Positions 17,151 to 25,335 are shown, counted from the first letter of the stretch. The stretch: DNA of 64,000 bases from Streptomyces thermolilacinus SPC6 (GCF_000478605.2 NZ_ASHX02000001.1:5099001-5163000); one strand, 5' to 3'. A program made the numbers and translations. The notes: generated by a model not told the origin, from the letters alone.

Positions 17151-18403
17151 CACAGCTGCCGGGCCTCCTCGACGCTGAGGCGATCCGCAAGGACTTCCCG
17201 ATCCTGGACCGTGTCCTCCACGACGGCAAGAAGCTCGTCTACCTGGACAACGCGGCGACGTCCCAGACGCCGCGCCAGGTGATCGACGTGCTCAGCGAGT
17301 ACTACGAGCAGCACAACGCCAACGTCCACCGTGGTGTGCACGTCCTCGCCGAGGAGGCCACGGAGCTGTACGAGGGCGCCCGCGACAAGGTGGCCGCCTT
17401 CATCAACGCGCCCAGCCGCAACGAGGTGATCTTCACCAAGAACGCCTCGGAGTCGCTGAACCTGGTCGCGAACATGCTCGGCTGGGCCGACGAGCCCTAC
17501 CGCGTGGACTCCGACACCGAGATCGTCATCACGGAGATGGAGCACCACTCCAACATCGTCCCGTGGCAGCTGCTGGCGCAGCGCACCGGTGCGAAGCTGA
17601 AGTGGTTCGGGCTCACCGACGACGGCCGGCTCGACCTCTCCAGGATCGACGAGGTCATCACACCGAAGACGAAGATCGTCTCCTTTGTGCTGGTCTCCAA
17701 CATCCTCGGCACGTTCAACCCGGTCGAGGCCATCGTGCGCCGCGCCCAGGAGGTCGGCGCGCTCGTCCTCATCGACGCGTCGCAGGCCGCGCCGCACATG
17801 GCGCTGGACGTGCAGGCCCTCCAGGCCGACTTCGTGGCGTTCACCGGCCACAAGATGTGCGGCCCGACCGGCATCGGCGTGCTGTGGGGCCGCCAGGAGC
17901 TGCTGGAGGACCTCCCGCCGTTCCTCGGCGGCGGCGAGATGATCGAGACCGTCTCGATGAGTTCGTCCACGTACGCCCCCGCGCCCCACAAGTTCGAGGC
18001 GGGCACGCCGCCGATCGCCCAGGCCGTCGGGCTCGGCGCGGCGGTGGACTACCTGTCCGCGATCGGCATGGACAAGATCGCCGCTCATGAGCACGCGCTC
18101 ACCGAGTACGCGATCCAGCGCCTGCAGGAGGTCCCCGACCTGCGGATCATCGGCCCCACCACGGCCGAGGACCGCGGCGCGGCGATCTCCTTCACGCTCG
18201 GCGACATCCACCCCCACGATGTCGGCCAGGTCCTCGACGAGCAGGGCATCGCGGTCCGCGTCGGCCACCACTGCGCGCGGCCCGTCTGCCTCCGGTACGG
18301 AATTCCCGCGACCACGCGAGCGTCGTTCTATCTGTACTCCACGCCCGCCGAGGTGGACGCCCTGGTGGACGGCCTGGAGCACGTCCGCAACTTCTTCGGA
18401 TGA
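17147..18403 (+). CDS. sufS: Cysteine desulfurase SufS
   Basis: A pyridoxal-phosphate enzyme that removes sulfur from cysteine as a persulfide. The PLP lysine is in TGHKMCGP (Lys236) and the acceptor cysteine in GHHCARPVC (Cys376), the group II pattern that needs a SufU-type acceptor, which is the next gene. It is 418 residues long with a GTG start coupled to the sufC stop. Confidence 0.96.
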   Translation: MTQLPGLLDAEAIRKDFPILDRVLHDGKKLVYLDNAATSQTPRQVIDVLSEYYEQHNANVHRGVHVLAEEATELYEGARDKVAAFINAPSRNEVIFTKNASESLNLVANMLGWADEPYRVDSDTEIVITEMEHHSNIVPWQLLAQRTGAKLKWFGLTDDGRLDLSRIDEVITPKTKIVSFVLVSNILGTFNPVEAIVRRAQEVGALVLIDASQAAPHMALDVQALQADFVAFTGHKMCGPTGIGVLWGRQELLEDLPPFLGGGEMIETVSMSSSTYAPAPHKFEAGTPPIAQAVGLGAAVDYLSAIGMDKIAAHEHALTEYAIQRLQEVPDLRIIGPTTAEDRGAAISFTLGDIHPHDVGQVLDEQGIAVRVGHHCARPVCLRYGIPATTRASFYLYSTPAEVDALVDGLEHVRNFFG

Positions 18404-18501
18404 GGGACTGACTGACTCGTGCTGTGCTTTCCCGGGGGGACGGCCCCCGGCCCCCGGGGGACACACGGTGCGGCGACCGACGGGACGCGAGGTTAATCGT
18501 T

Positions 18502-18975
18502 GTGAAGCTGGATTCGATGTACCAGGACGTCATCCTGGACCACTACAAGAACCCGCACGGGCGGGGCTTGCGGCCGGGCGACGCCGAGGTGCACCACGTC
18601 AACCCGACGTGCGGTGACGAGATCACGCTCCGCGTGAAGTACGACGGCTCCCGCGTCGTGGACGTGTCGTACGAGGGGCAGGGCTGCTCCATCAGCCAGG
18701 CCTCGGCCTCCGTGCTGAACGAGCTCCTGGTCGGCAAGGAGCTCCAGGAGGCGCAGCGGGTCCAGGCGACGTTCCTGGAGCTGATGCAGTCCAAGGGCCG
18801 GATCGAGCCGGACGACGCGATGGAGGAGCTGCTGGAGGACGCGGTCGCGTTCGCCGGCGTCTCCAAGTACCCGGCCCGGGTGAAGTGCGCGCTGCTGAGC
18901 TGGATGGCGTGGAAGGACGCGACCGCCCAGGCCCTGGGCGAAGAGCCCGCGAACGCGGATAGGAAGACGGCATGA
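18502..18975 (+). CDS. sufU: Zinc-dependent sulfurtransferase SufU
   Basis: Accepts persulfide sulfur from SufS. Of its 157 residues, Cys37, Asp39, Cys62 and Cys129 match the zinc ligands of the Gram-positive SufU type. The GTG at 18502 (MKLDSMYQDV) follows a GAGG site by 9 bases. A 98-bp gap with a G/C-rich possible hairpin (about 18431-18460) precedes it, so read-through from sufS may be adjusted there. The stop overlaps the sufT start. Confidence 0.95.
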   Translation: MKLDSMYQDVILDHYKNPHGRGLRPGDAEVHHVNPTCGDEITLRVKYDGSRVVDVSYEGQGCSISQASASVLNELLVGKELQEAQRVQATFLELMQSKGRIEPDDAMEELLEDAVAFAGVSKYPARVKCALLSWMAWKDATAQALGEEPANADRKTA

Positions 18976-19310
18976 GCGAGAACGAGACGGCAACGGTGAA
19001 GCCCGCGTCCGAGGAGGAGATCCGGGAGGCGCTGTACGACGTGGTCGACCCCGAGCTGGGCATCGACGTCGTCAACCTGGGCCTGATCTACGGCATCCAC
19101 GTGGACGACTCCAACGTCGCGACGCTGGACATGACGCTGACGTCGGCGGCCTGCCCGCTGACGGACGTGATCGAGGACCAGGCGAAGGCGGCGACGGACG
19201 GCATCGTCAACGAGTTGAAGATCAACTGGGTCTGGATGCCGCCGTGGGGCCCGGACAAGATCACGGACGATGGGCGTGAGCAGCTGCGCGCGCTCGGCTT
19301 CAACGTCTGA
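18972..19310 (+). CDS. sufT: MIP18/PaaD-like Fe-S assembly factor (SufT)
   Basis: A 112-residue DUF59/MIP18-family protein with the block DPELGIDVVNLGLIY (about 26-40) and the reactive cysteine in TSAACPLTD (Cys61). Members help Fe-S cluster maturation or carriage. It is the last gene of the suf operon, overlapping sufU by 4 bases and followed by a strong terminator. Confidence 0.93.
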   Translation: MSENETATVKPASEEEIREALYDVVDPELGIDVVNLGLIYGIHVDDSNVATLDMTLTSAACPLTDVIEDQAKAATDGIVNELKINWVWMPPWGPDKITDDGREQLRALGFNV

Positions 19311-19343
19311 GACCGGCGGCCCGGCGGTTCCGCCGGGCCCGGG

Positions 19344-19387
19344 ACACGAGAACGGCCATGCCCCCGCGGGCATGGCCGTTCTCGTGT
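19344..19387. terminator. Terminator ending the suf operon
   Basis: A 20-bp perfect stem (arms 19344-19363 and 19368-19387) with a 4-base loop, between convergent genes. An in-line GTC or GAC extension allows alternative pairing at the base. Confidence 0.9.
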
Positions 19388-19489
19388 GTCCGGGGTGCGC
19401 CCGGGTGTTCGGCGTGGGCGTTCCGTCCGGAGCCGTCCGGAGCCGTCCGGGCGTACCGGTGAGCTCCAGGTGTTCCCGGCGTTCCGTGC

Positions 19490-19531
19490 GGGCGTTTACG
19501 CGGGGCGTCTGACCGGGGCGTTTACGCGGGG
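19490..19531. repeat. Duplicated 16-mer at the 3' end of a membrane-protein gene
   Basis: GGGCGTTTACGCGGGG occurs at 19490-19505 and 19516-19531. The second copy covers the stop codon of the leftward gene (19522-19524), so the duplication sits exactly at a gene end. Confidence 0.75.
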
Positions 19532-20796
19532 TGGGACGGCCCCGCGTACGGCTGCGGGGGAGTCTGCGGGTAGGGCTGCGGGGCGGGCCGCACCCCGGCG
19601 GCCTCGGCCAGCGAGGCGGCGAGGTTCTCCGTGCGCATGCGCCGGTCCACGTAGAGGACGGCGTTCATCAGGGGAGCGAACACCGAGGTCACCGTCTGCG
19701 CGATGACGCTGCCGAGCGTGGTGATCGCTATCGACGAGACCATCGCGGCCAGCACGGGCGCGAGGGACGGCTCCTGCGGGCTCCCCGCGGACAGGGACGC
19801 GGTCGGGATCATGCCGGCCAGCTGGAAGGGCATCTGCACGATCCAGGCCGCGAACCCGGCCATGATCGCGGCGAGCAGGGTGATGCCGAACACCCGCCAC
19901 CAGTCGCCGTGCACCAGCCGGGCGGAGCGGCGCAGGGCGGCGATAGGGCCCAGCCCCTCGAAGACCACCGCCGCGGGGGCGAGGCTGAACCGGACCCACA
20001 GCCAGACGCCCACCAGGCCGGCGCCCAGGGCGGCCAGCAGCGCCACGGGCGCCAGCCAGCCGGGTATGGACCAGAGCTGCGGCGCCTCCTCCAGCATGGA
20101 GAAGAGGGAGACCATCGCGCTGACCCAGCCCACGGCGAACAGGAAGAACACCGGCACCACGGTCATCACGGCCACGAGGAGGTTGGCGCCCACCACCGCC
20201 CACACCCGGGACCACGACTCGCGCCAGACGGTGCCGAACGGGACGGTCCGCCCCAGCACCGCGCCGCGCAGGGCCGCCGCGCACGCCGCCTGGACGAGAC
20301 TCGTGCCCAGCAGCACCAGGAGCAGGGCGCCCACCCAGACCACGCCGAAGCCGAAGGCGAAGGACGTCATCGTCTCCGCGTCCGGCAGCGTCTCCCGCGT
20401 CTCCAGCTCCAGCAGGGACTTCTCCAGGCTGTCGTAGCCCAGGTACACCGCCGCACCGGCGAGCAGCCCGAGGAAGCCGAAGACCAGCAGCGACATCCCC
20501 AGCAGCTGCTTCCAGGACCGGCCGAGGGTCCCGAACGCGCCGCCGAGGATGCCGCCGAGACCCAGCGGAGCCAGCGGGATCACGCCCGGCTTCGGCGGGG
20601 GCGGCGCTCCCCAGCCCCAGCCGCCGTGGGGCAGCTGCCCGAAGGGGGCACCGGCGCCGGGCGGCGCGGGCGTCCCGTACGGTCCGGGCGGCGGGCCCGG
20701 CGGGAGGTACGGCGGCATACCGGGCGGCGTGCCGGGTGGCGTGCCCGCTCTGCCGGGCTCGTCGGAGGGGGCTCCCCGACCGCTGTCCTGTGTCAT
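19522..20796 (-). CDS. Multi-pass membrane protein, GPDPase-membrane-domain-like
   Basis: A 424-residue protein. Residues 1 to about 75 are Pro/Gly-rich and hydrophilic (repeated PPG motifs) and should lie in the cytoplasm. Then come about six long hydrophobic segments with the pattern of the glycerophosphodiester phosphodiesterase membrane domain (SLEKSLLELETR between the first two; RRSARLVHGDWWRVFGI later), and a short Pro/Gln-rich tail. No phosphodiesterase catalytic domain is attached, so an enzymatic role should not be assumed. The ATG at 20796 begins MTQDSGRGAP. Divergent from dapD. Confidence 0.85.
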   Translation of the reverse strand: MTQDSGRGAPSDEPGRAGTPPGTPPGMPPYLPPGPPPGPYGTPAPPGAGAPFGQLPHGGWGWGAPPPPKPGVIPLAPLGLGGILGGAFGTLGRSWKQLLGMSLLVFGFLGLLAGAAVYLGYDSLEKSLLELETRETLPDAETMTSFAFGFGVVWVGALLLVLLGTSLVQAACAAALRGAVLGRTVPFGTVWRESWSRVWAVVGANLLVAVMTVVPVFFLFAVGWVSAMVSLFSMLEEAPQLWSIPGWLAPVALLAALGAGLVGVWLWVRFSLAPAAVVFEGLGPIAALRRSARLVHGDWWRVFGITLLAAIMAGFAAWIVQMPFQLAGMIPTASLSAGSPQEPSLAPVLAAMVSSIAITTLGSVIAQTVTSVFAPLMNAVLYVDRRMRTENLAASLAEAAGVRPAPQPYPQTPPQPYAGPSHPA

Positions 20797-20975
20797 GCGC
20801 TGCACTCCTGTTCGACGACCCTGTGCTGGACCGGCACAGTAGCCCGGCGCTTCCGGCCACCGGAGGGTGGGTGCTCGACGGGGGCCGGGGGCGGTACGGG
20901 TGCGTTCGTGGCTCCCGGGCACTCGTGCCGTGCTCGCGGGGTGGTACCGGTTAGCACCGGTGGCGTCCGGGCGGT

Positions 20976-20981
20976 TAGGTT
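20976..20981 (+). promoter_or_regulatory. Probable dapD -10 element, leaderless start
   Basis: TAGGTT ends 6 bases before the dapD ATG, the spacing of a leaderless Streptomyces mRNA. No ribosome site precedes the ATG. A -35 is less clear (TTAGCA at 20951 is 19 bp away). Confidence 0.45.
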
Positions 20982-20987
20982 CGGGGC

Positions 20988-21971
20988 ATGACTTCTGCAC
21001 CTCGTACCACCGGAGCCGTGGCCGCGGGCCTCGCCACCATCGCCGCCGACGGCACCGTTCTCGACACCTGGTTCCCCGCGCCCGAGCTGAGCGAGGAGGC
21101 CGGGCCCGCCGGGACCGAGCGGCTCAGCGCCGACCGGGCCGTCGGCCTCCTCGGCGAGGGCGCCGCCAAGGCAATCGGCACCGACGCGCGGCGCGGCGTC
21201 GAGGTCGTCGCCGTACGCACGGTGATCGCGTCCCTGGACGAGAAGCCGATCGACGCGCACGACGCCTACCTGCGGCTGCACCTGCTCAGCCACCGGCTGG
21301 TCAAGCCGCACGGCCAGAACCTCGACGGCGTCTTCGGCCTGCTCGCCAACGTCGCCTGGACCTCGCTCGGCCCGGTCGCCGTGGACGACATCGAGAAGGT
21401 CCGCCTCAACGCCCGCGCCGAGGGCCTGCACCTCCAGGTCACGAGCATCGACAAGTTCCCGCGCATGACGGACTACGTCGTACCGAAGGGCGTGCGCATC
21501 GCGGACGCCGACCGCGTCCGGCTCGGCGCGCACCTGGCGGCCGGGACGACCGTCATGCACGAGGGCTTCGTCAACTTCAACGCGGGCACGCTCGGCACGT
21601 CCATGGTCGAGGGCCGCATCTCCGCGGGCGTCGTCATCGGCGACGGCTCCGACATCGGCGGCGGCGCCTCCACGATGGGCACCCTGTCCGGCGGCGGCAA
21701 CGTCGTGATCTCCGTCGGCGAGCGCTGCCTCATCGGCGCCGAGGCGGGCGTGGGCATCGCGCTGGGCGACGAGTGCGTGGTCGAGGCGGGCCTGTACATC
21801 ACCGCCGGTACGCGCGTCACCATGCCCGACGGCCAGATCGTGAAGGCCCGCGAGCTGTCGGGCGCGTCGAACATCCTGTTCCGTCGCAACTCGGTCACCG
21901 GCACGGTCGAGGCCCGCCCGAACAACGCCGTCTGGGGCGGCCTGAACGACATCCTGCACAGCCACAACTGA
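20988..21971 (+). CDS. dapD: Tetrahydrodipicolinate N-succinyltransferase (actinobacterial type)
   Basis: Transfers succinyl from succinyl-CoA to tetrahydrodipicolinate in lysine/diaminopimelate synthesis. The 327 residues contain a left-handed beta-helix region with hexapeptide repeats (about 175-290, e.g. GVVIGDGSDIGGGAS, VGIALGDECVVEAG) and the conserved MHEGFVNFNAGTLGTSMVEGR active-site segment. Length and sequence fit the actinobacterial DapD, which is longer than the proteobacterial enzyme. It is a single gene followed by a hairpin; a dapA-like gene lies 1 kb away, convergent. Confidence 0.95.
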   Translation: MTSAPRTTGAVAAGLATIAADGTVLDTWFPAPELSEEAGPAGTERLSADRAVGLLGEGAAKAIGTDARRGVEVVAVRTVIASLDEKPIDAHDAYLRLHLLSHRLVKPHGQNLDGVFGLLANVAWTSLGPVAVDDIEKVRLNARAEGLHLQVTSIDKFPRMTDYVVPKGVRIADADRVRLGAHLAAGTTVMHEGFVNFNAGTLGTSMVEGRISAGVVIGDGSDIGGGASTMGTLSGGGNVVISVGERCLIGAEAGVGIALGDECVVEAGLYITAGTRVTMPDGQIVKARELSGASNILFRRNSVTGTVEARPNNAVWGGLNDILHSHN

Positions 21972-22062
21972 CCACGGGCGGCCGCGCCCCGCGGCCGCCT
22001 CCTCGACCGGCGCCCGGACCCGCCGCCGAGCTGTCGGCGCCAGCCCGACGCCGGGTCAGCAT

Positions 22063-22106
22063 CGAGCGCCCTCCCACGGCCCCAGGCCGGCCCGGGAGGG
22101 CGCTCG
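22063..22106 (+). terminator. dapD terminator
   Basis: A 13-bp perfect stem (22063-22075 with 22094-22106) around an 18-base loop, about 90 bp after the dapD stop. Confidence 0.75.
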
Positions 22107-22159
22107 TGCGCGGGCGCTTCGGGCGGAGCCGGGGGCCTTCCGCGCCGTGCTTCTGTGGG

Positions 22160-22538
22160 ATGGTCGTGAACCTGGGTGATCGACGACGGCAGTGAGGTGC
22201 CGGTGACCTCCGGCACCGTGCGGCAGGCGCTTCAGGAGAGGATCGCCTGAGGGCAGCACGAGACATGGCTGGCCGGCTCGTCCGGCCGCCTGGTGGCCTT
22301 CGTGACCAACGGTGAGCGGGCGATGATGTCGCTGCTCGACGAAGAAGGCGACCCCGGCGAGCACGCGGTCGACCCGGGAGCCCGCGGGTCGAGCAGGGGC
22401 TTCGTTCTCTCCGACGGACAGCACGACGAGTATCCGGACGAGGACACCGTGCCGCTTGAGGAAACGTTCAGGGTCCTCCGCCACATCTTGAGCGCGGGGT
22501 CCTGGCCTTCCGACGCATCGTGGGTGGTCGATCACTGA
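22160..22538 (+). pseudogene. Degenerate Imm1-like immunity protein gene
   Basis: The start at 22160 reads MVVNLGDRRRQ and then hits a stop. A +1 shift resumes a plausible continuation (from about 22197: VPVTSGTVRQALQERIA), broken by an in-frame TGA at 22248, then HETWLAGSSGRLVAFVTNGERAMM onward to the stop at 22536. The C-terminal 81 residues can still be read from GTG 22293 and end SWPSDASWVVDH. From memory this pattern (LGDRRRV... LLDEEGDPGEHAVDPG... QHDEYPDEDTVPL) resembles Streptomyces Imm1-family immunity proteins; the family call needs a search. No toxin gene is next to it. Confidence 0.6.
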
Positions 22539-22713
22539 GGAAGCCCGCTGCCGGGAGTTCACAGGAAAGGGGCATGGCCCTCGGGGGCCTGCGAGCGTCA
22601 CGGGTGCAACGCGACACGCCGCACGGGAGGGTGAAGGGGCGTGACCTCTGGGCCGTTCGGGCGATGGACAGGGGGACGCAGGGTCACATCGAACGGCAAG
22701 GCGAGGGACTCAG

Positions 22714-22920
22714 ATGAAGATCACCAGGACCGCTGTGCTCGTGGGGCTGCTCGCCGTGGCGGGGGTGTTCACGGCGGGGACCGCCCACGCGGACGAGAGC
22801 AACAGCCACGCCCACAACGGGCCGCGGGTCGCGCTGATCAACGCCGGTCAGATCGACGACCCGATGGAGGACGTGCTGGAGCACGTGGCGGTCCTCGGCC
22901 GCAACATCATCACCGGCTGA
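22714..22920 (+). CDS. Small secreted peptide, 68 residues, unknown
   Basis: Residues 1-26 form a classic signal peptide (MKITR, a hydrophobic core, then TAHA before DES). The predicted mature part is about 42 residues, acidic and His/Asn-containing at the start (DESNSHAHN), with VALINAGQIDDPMEDVLEHV in the middle, and no cysteine. A GAGGGA ribosome site lies just upstream. Its 3' end overlaps the convergent dapA-like gene by 11 bp. I do not recognise the family; it is not a chaplin or lanthipeptide by eye. Confidence 0.75.
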   Translation: MKITRTAVLVGLLAVAGVFTAGTAHADESNSHAHNGPRVALINAGQIDDPMEDVLEHVAVLGRNIITG

Positions 22921-23800
22921 CCAGCTCCTCGTACGCCCTCCGCAGCCCGTCGGCCGCCTCCCGGCCGGCGGGCTGGAGCGGTTCGCGGAGGGGGCCCGCG
23001 GCCAGGAGCGCCTTCGCCGTGACCGCGCCCGGCAGGCCCGACGCCATCATGCGCTCGGTCAGCGGCAGCAGCCGCCGGTTCAGCCGGGCCGCCTCCGCCG
23101 TGTCGCCCGCGTCGAACGCGTCCAGTACGGCCCTGACCTCGGCGGGCGCCACGTTCGCGACCGTACTGACGTACCCCGCGCCGCCCAGCGCGTACAGCGG
23201 CAGGTTCAGCTCCTCGCAGCCCGAGTAGAAGGCCAGCGCCGTACGGGCGAGGACCTTCGTCGTGCCCAGCACGTCGTACGCGCAGTCCTTCACGGCCACG
23301 ATCCGGGGGTGTTCCGCGAGCCGCGCCATCGTGTCCGGCTCGATCCGGGTGGCCGTACGGCCCGGGATGTCGTACATCATCACCGGCAGGCCCGTCGCGT
23401 CCGCGACCCGCCGGAAGTACGCCTCGACGGCGGCCTGCGGCGGGCGGCTGTAGTACGGCGGGACGACCAGCAGGCCGTCCGCGCCCGCCGCCTCCGCCTG
23501 GCGGGCCAGCTCCACCGTGTGCGCCGTGTCCGCCGTGCCTACGCCCGCCACGAGCGGCACCGACGGGCCGACCGCCGCCCGCACCGCGCCGATCAGCTCC
23601 CGCTTCTCCGCGTCGGAGGTGGTCGGGGACTCCCCGGTCGTGCCGTTCAGCACCAGCCCGTCGCAGCCGCGCGCCACCAGGTCCGCCGCCAGTTCGGCGG
23701 CCCGGTCCAGGTCGAGGGAGGCCCCGGTCGGCGTGAACGGCGTGACCATGGCGCACAGGGCCCGGCCGAAGGGGCGGGGCGTCGTCGTGTCGTCGATCAT
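22910..23800 (-). CDS. dapA: 4-hydroxy-tetrahydrodipicolinate synthase (DapA-type)
   Basis: Condenses pyruvate with aspartate semialdehyde in lysine synthesis. The 296 residues carry GTTGES (53-58), Tyr143 in MYDIPGRT and the Schiff-base lysine in VAVKD (Lys171), the full DapA active-site set. The Arg of PGRT is present, as expected for true DapA. A second DHDPS-family gene at 37.8 kb lacks that pattern and has another role. Divergent from the holin-X operon; the 3' end overlaps the small secreted peptide gene. Confidence 0.85.
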   Translation of the reverse strand: MIDDTTTPRPFGRALCAMVTPFTPTGASLDLDRAAELAADLVARGCDGLVLNGTTGESPTTSDAEKRELIGAVRAAVGPSVPLVAGVGTADTAHTVELARQAEAAGADGLLVVPPYYSRPPQAAVEAYFRRVADATGLPVMMYDIPGRTATRIEPDTMARLAEHPRIVAVKDCAYDVLGTTKVLARTALAFYSGCEELNLPLYALGGAGYVSTVANVAPAEVRAVLDAFDAGDTAEAARLNRRLLPLTERMMASGLPGAVTAKALLAAGPLREPLQPAGREAADGLRRAYEELVSR

Positions 23801-23946
23801 GTCCGGCAGTCTTCCGGCGGTGACCTCGTAGGTCTACTTAGTTCTGCTCCGGAGCGTGGTGAAGCGGTGCTTAAGCGTGGCATGGCGCGTGGGCGTCCGG
23901 GTACTCGGAAGACCCCCGTACGCGCACAAGGAGGGAGGCGACCGCC

Positions 23947-24345
23947 GTGGCGTACCGAACCGCGGAACCGTCGGTCGGCGAGCTGGTCAAGCGCGCCTCG
24001 GAACAGCTCACCGATCTGGTGAAGGCCGAGCTGCGCACCGCTCAGGCCGAGCTCGCGCAGAAGGGCAAACGGGCCGGAGTCGGCGGCGGGCTCATCGGAG
24101 GCGCCACCGCCGTCGCCTACATCGGGCTGATGGCCCTGGCCGGGAGCTGCGTGGCGCTCCTCGCCCTGGTCCTTCCGGTGTGGGCCGCCGCCCTGATCGT
24201 GACCGGTGTGCTGTTCCTCATCGCCGCCGTCCTGGGCCTCGCCGGACGCGCGCAGATGCGGCGCGCCGTGCCGCCGTTGCCCGAGCGGGCGATCGACGGC
24301 ATGCGCTCCGACCTCGACGAGATCAAGGAGAGGGTCCATCGATGA
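23947..24345 (+). CDS. Holin-X/phage holin family membrane protein (DUF1469)
   Basis: 132 residues: a soluble N-terminal amphipathic helix (EPSVGELVKRASEQLTDLVKAEL), two adjacent membrane segments (about 46-72 and 76-102), and a charged C-terminal helix. This is the actinobacterial holin-X type; despite the name most members are chromosomal and unlinked to phage. GTG start. First of three overlapping genes with DUF3618 and DUF4235 proteins, a common Streptomyces trio probably acting at the membrane or envelope. Confidence 0.85.
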   Translation: MAYRTAEPSVGELVKRASEQLTDLVKAELRTAQAELAQKGKRAGVGGGLIGGATAVAYIGLMALAGSCVALLALVLPVWAAALIVTGVLFLIAAVLGLAGRAQMRRAVPPLPERAIDGMRSDLDEIKERVHR

Positions 24346-24926
24346 CACGGCCGGACGAACTGCGCCTGGAAGCGGCGCGCAAACGGCAGGAGCTGGTCGA
24401 GACGATCGACCAGCTGATGGCGAAGACGGATCTGCGGGCGCGCGCCGCCCGCATGGACCGCCGCCCGCTGGTCGCGGCGTCCGCCGGGACCGTGGCCCTG
24501 GCCGTGCTCGGCGCGGTGCTGACGACCCGGGCGCGTAACCGGGGCGGCGCCGCCGGTGCTGGTGCCGGGGCCGGGGCCGGGGCCGGGGCCGGGGCCGGTA
24601 TCGGGATCGATACCGCTGTCCGGCGCGGCACGGTGGCCCGGGCGGGCCGGGTGCGGCACGCGGGCCACGGGGTCTCGGCGCCGACCGCGCGGGTGCGGCG
24701 GGGCGGGCTCGTGGCGGGGCGGGTGCGGCCCGGTGGCAGCACGCGGGCGGGGGGTGCGGCCGGGTCCGCGTTCGCCAGGAGCGTGTTCGGGCGGGGCCGG
24801 CCGGGCGGTGGCCGGTCCGGAGGGGCCCGGTTCGGCGGAGGCAGGTTCGCGGCGGGGCGGTTCGGCAGCGGTAAGTCCCGAGGCGGCGGGCTCGGGCGAA
24901 CCCGGTTCGGAGGGAGTGGACGATGA
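24342..24926 (+). CDS. DUF3618 protein with Gly/Ala repeat and basic Gly/Arg-rich tail
   Basis: The first about 45 residues (TRPDELRLEAARKRQELVETIDQLMAKTDLRAR...) are the DUF3618 helix, followed by a single membrane segment (about 47-63). Then comes an Ala-Gly repeat encoded by a GGGGCC microsatellite, and about 100 residues rich in Gly and Arg (RGGLVAGRVRPGG, GGGRFAAGRFGSG). Most DUF3618 proteins lack such a long tail. ATGA overlaps at both ends couple it to its neighbours. Function unknown. Confidence 0.8.
   Translation: MTRPDELRLEAARKRQELVETIDQLMAKTDLRARAARMDRRPLVAASAGTVALAVLGAVLTTRARNRGGAAGAGAGAGAGAGAGAGIGIDTAVRRGTVARAGRVRHAGHGVSAPTARVRRGGLVAGRVRPGGSTRAGGAAGSAFARSVFGRGRPGGGRSGGARFGGGRFAAGRFGSGKSRGGGLGRTRFGGSGR
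24567..24596. repeat. GGGGCC hexanucleotide repeat, five units, inside the DUF3618 gene
   Basis: Five exact GGGGCC units from 24567 to 24596. Each unit adds Gly-Ala, so copy change keeps the frame. Confidence 0.9.
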
Positions 24927-25234
24927 GCGCGCGCAAGCCGCCGAGGCCCCGGACGAAGTCGAAGCGGAAGAAGAGCATGCTCTACCGGCCCTTCGGGCTG
25001 CTCCTGGGCATCGCGAGCGGTGCCGCCGCGAGCGCGCTGTTCACCCGGGCGTGGAAGGCCGTCGGCCGGGGCAGTGACGCGCCCGACGCGCTGGACGAGG
25101 ACCGCTCCTGGCGGGAGGTCCTGATCGCCTCCGCCCTCCAGGGCGCCATCTTCGCGGCGGTACGGGCCGCCGTGGACCGTGGCGGTGCCGTCGGCGTGCG
25201 GCGGCTCACCGGAACGTGGCCCGGAGACTCCTGA
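24923..25234 (+). CDS. DUF4235 membrane protein
   Basis: A 103-residue protein with a very basic N-terminus (RKPPRPRTKSKRKK), a hydrophobic segment at about 20-40 (YRPFGLLLGIASGAAASALFT), and a second one at about 68-85. It ends the holin-X/DUF3618/DUF4235 trio with an ATGA overlap. Function unknown; the basic N-terminus suggests anchoring on the inner face of the membrane. Confidence 0.8.
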   Translation: MSARKPPRPRTKSKRKKSMLYRPFGLLLGIASGAAASALFTRAWKAVGRGSDAPDALDEDRSWREVLIASALQGAIFAAVRAAVDRGGAVGVRRLTGTWPGDS

Positions 25235-25245
25235 CCACATGACGC

Positions 25246-25276
25246 TTGACCTCAAGTGAACTACAGCTTCCAGGAT
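25246..25276 (+). promoter_or_regulatory. SoxR/MerR-type promoter with 19-bp spacer
   Basis: TTGACC (25246-25251), exactly 19 bp, CAGGAT (25271-25276). The spacer holds CCTCAAGTGAACTACAGC (25250-25267), whose left half is identical to the SoxR half-site CCTCAAG and whose right half is degenerate. Long 19-bp spacers with a central dyad are the hallmark of MerR-family activated promoters, and a monooxygenase with ABM domains is a known SoxR target in Streptomyces coelicolor. Confidence 0.7.
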
Positions 25277-25335
25277 GGGTGTGCCCGGCCGGACCACGGG
25301 GGTCCGGCCGGGCACCCGTCCGAGGAGGCACACGC

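Noticed and set aside
22520..22717. A 65-codon frame before the secreted peptide gene
   Set aside because: Random composition, overlaps the pseudogene end and the peptide's ribosome site.
23947..24345. Prophage signal from the holin-family annotation
   Set aside because: No integrase, portal, tail or lysin genes nearby; the trio with DUF3618 and DUF4235 is a normal Streptomyces chromosomal set.
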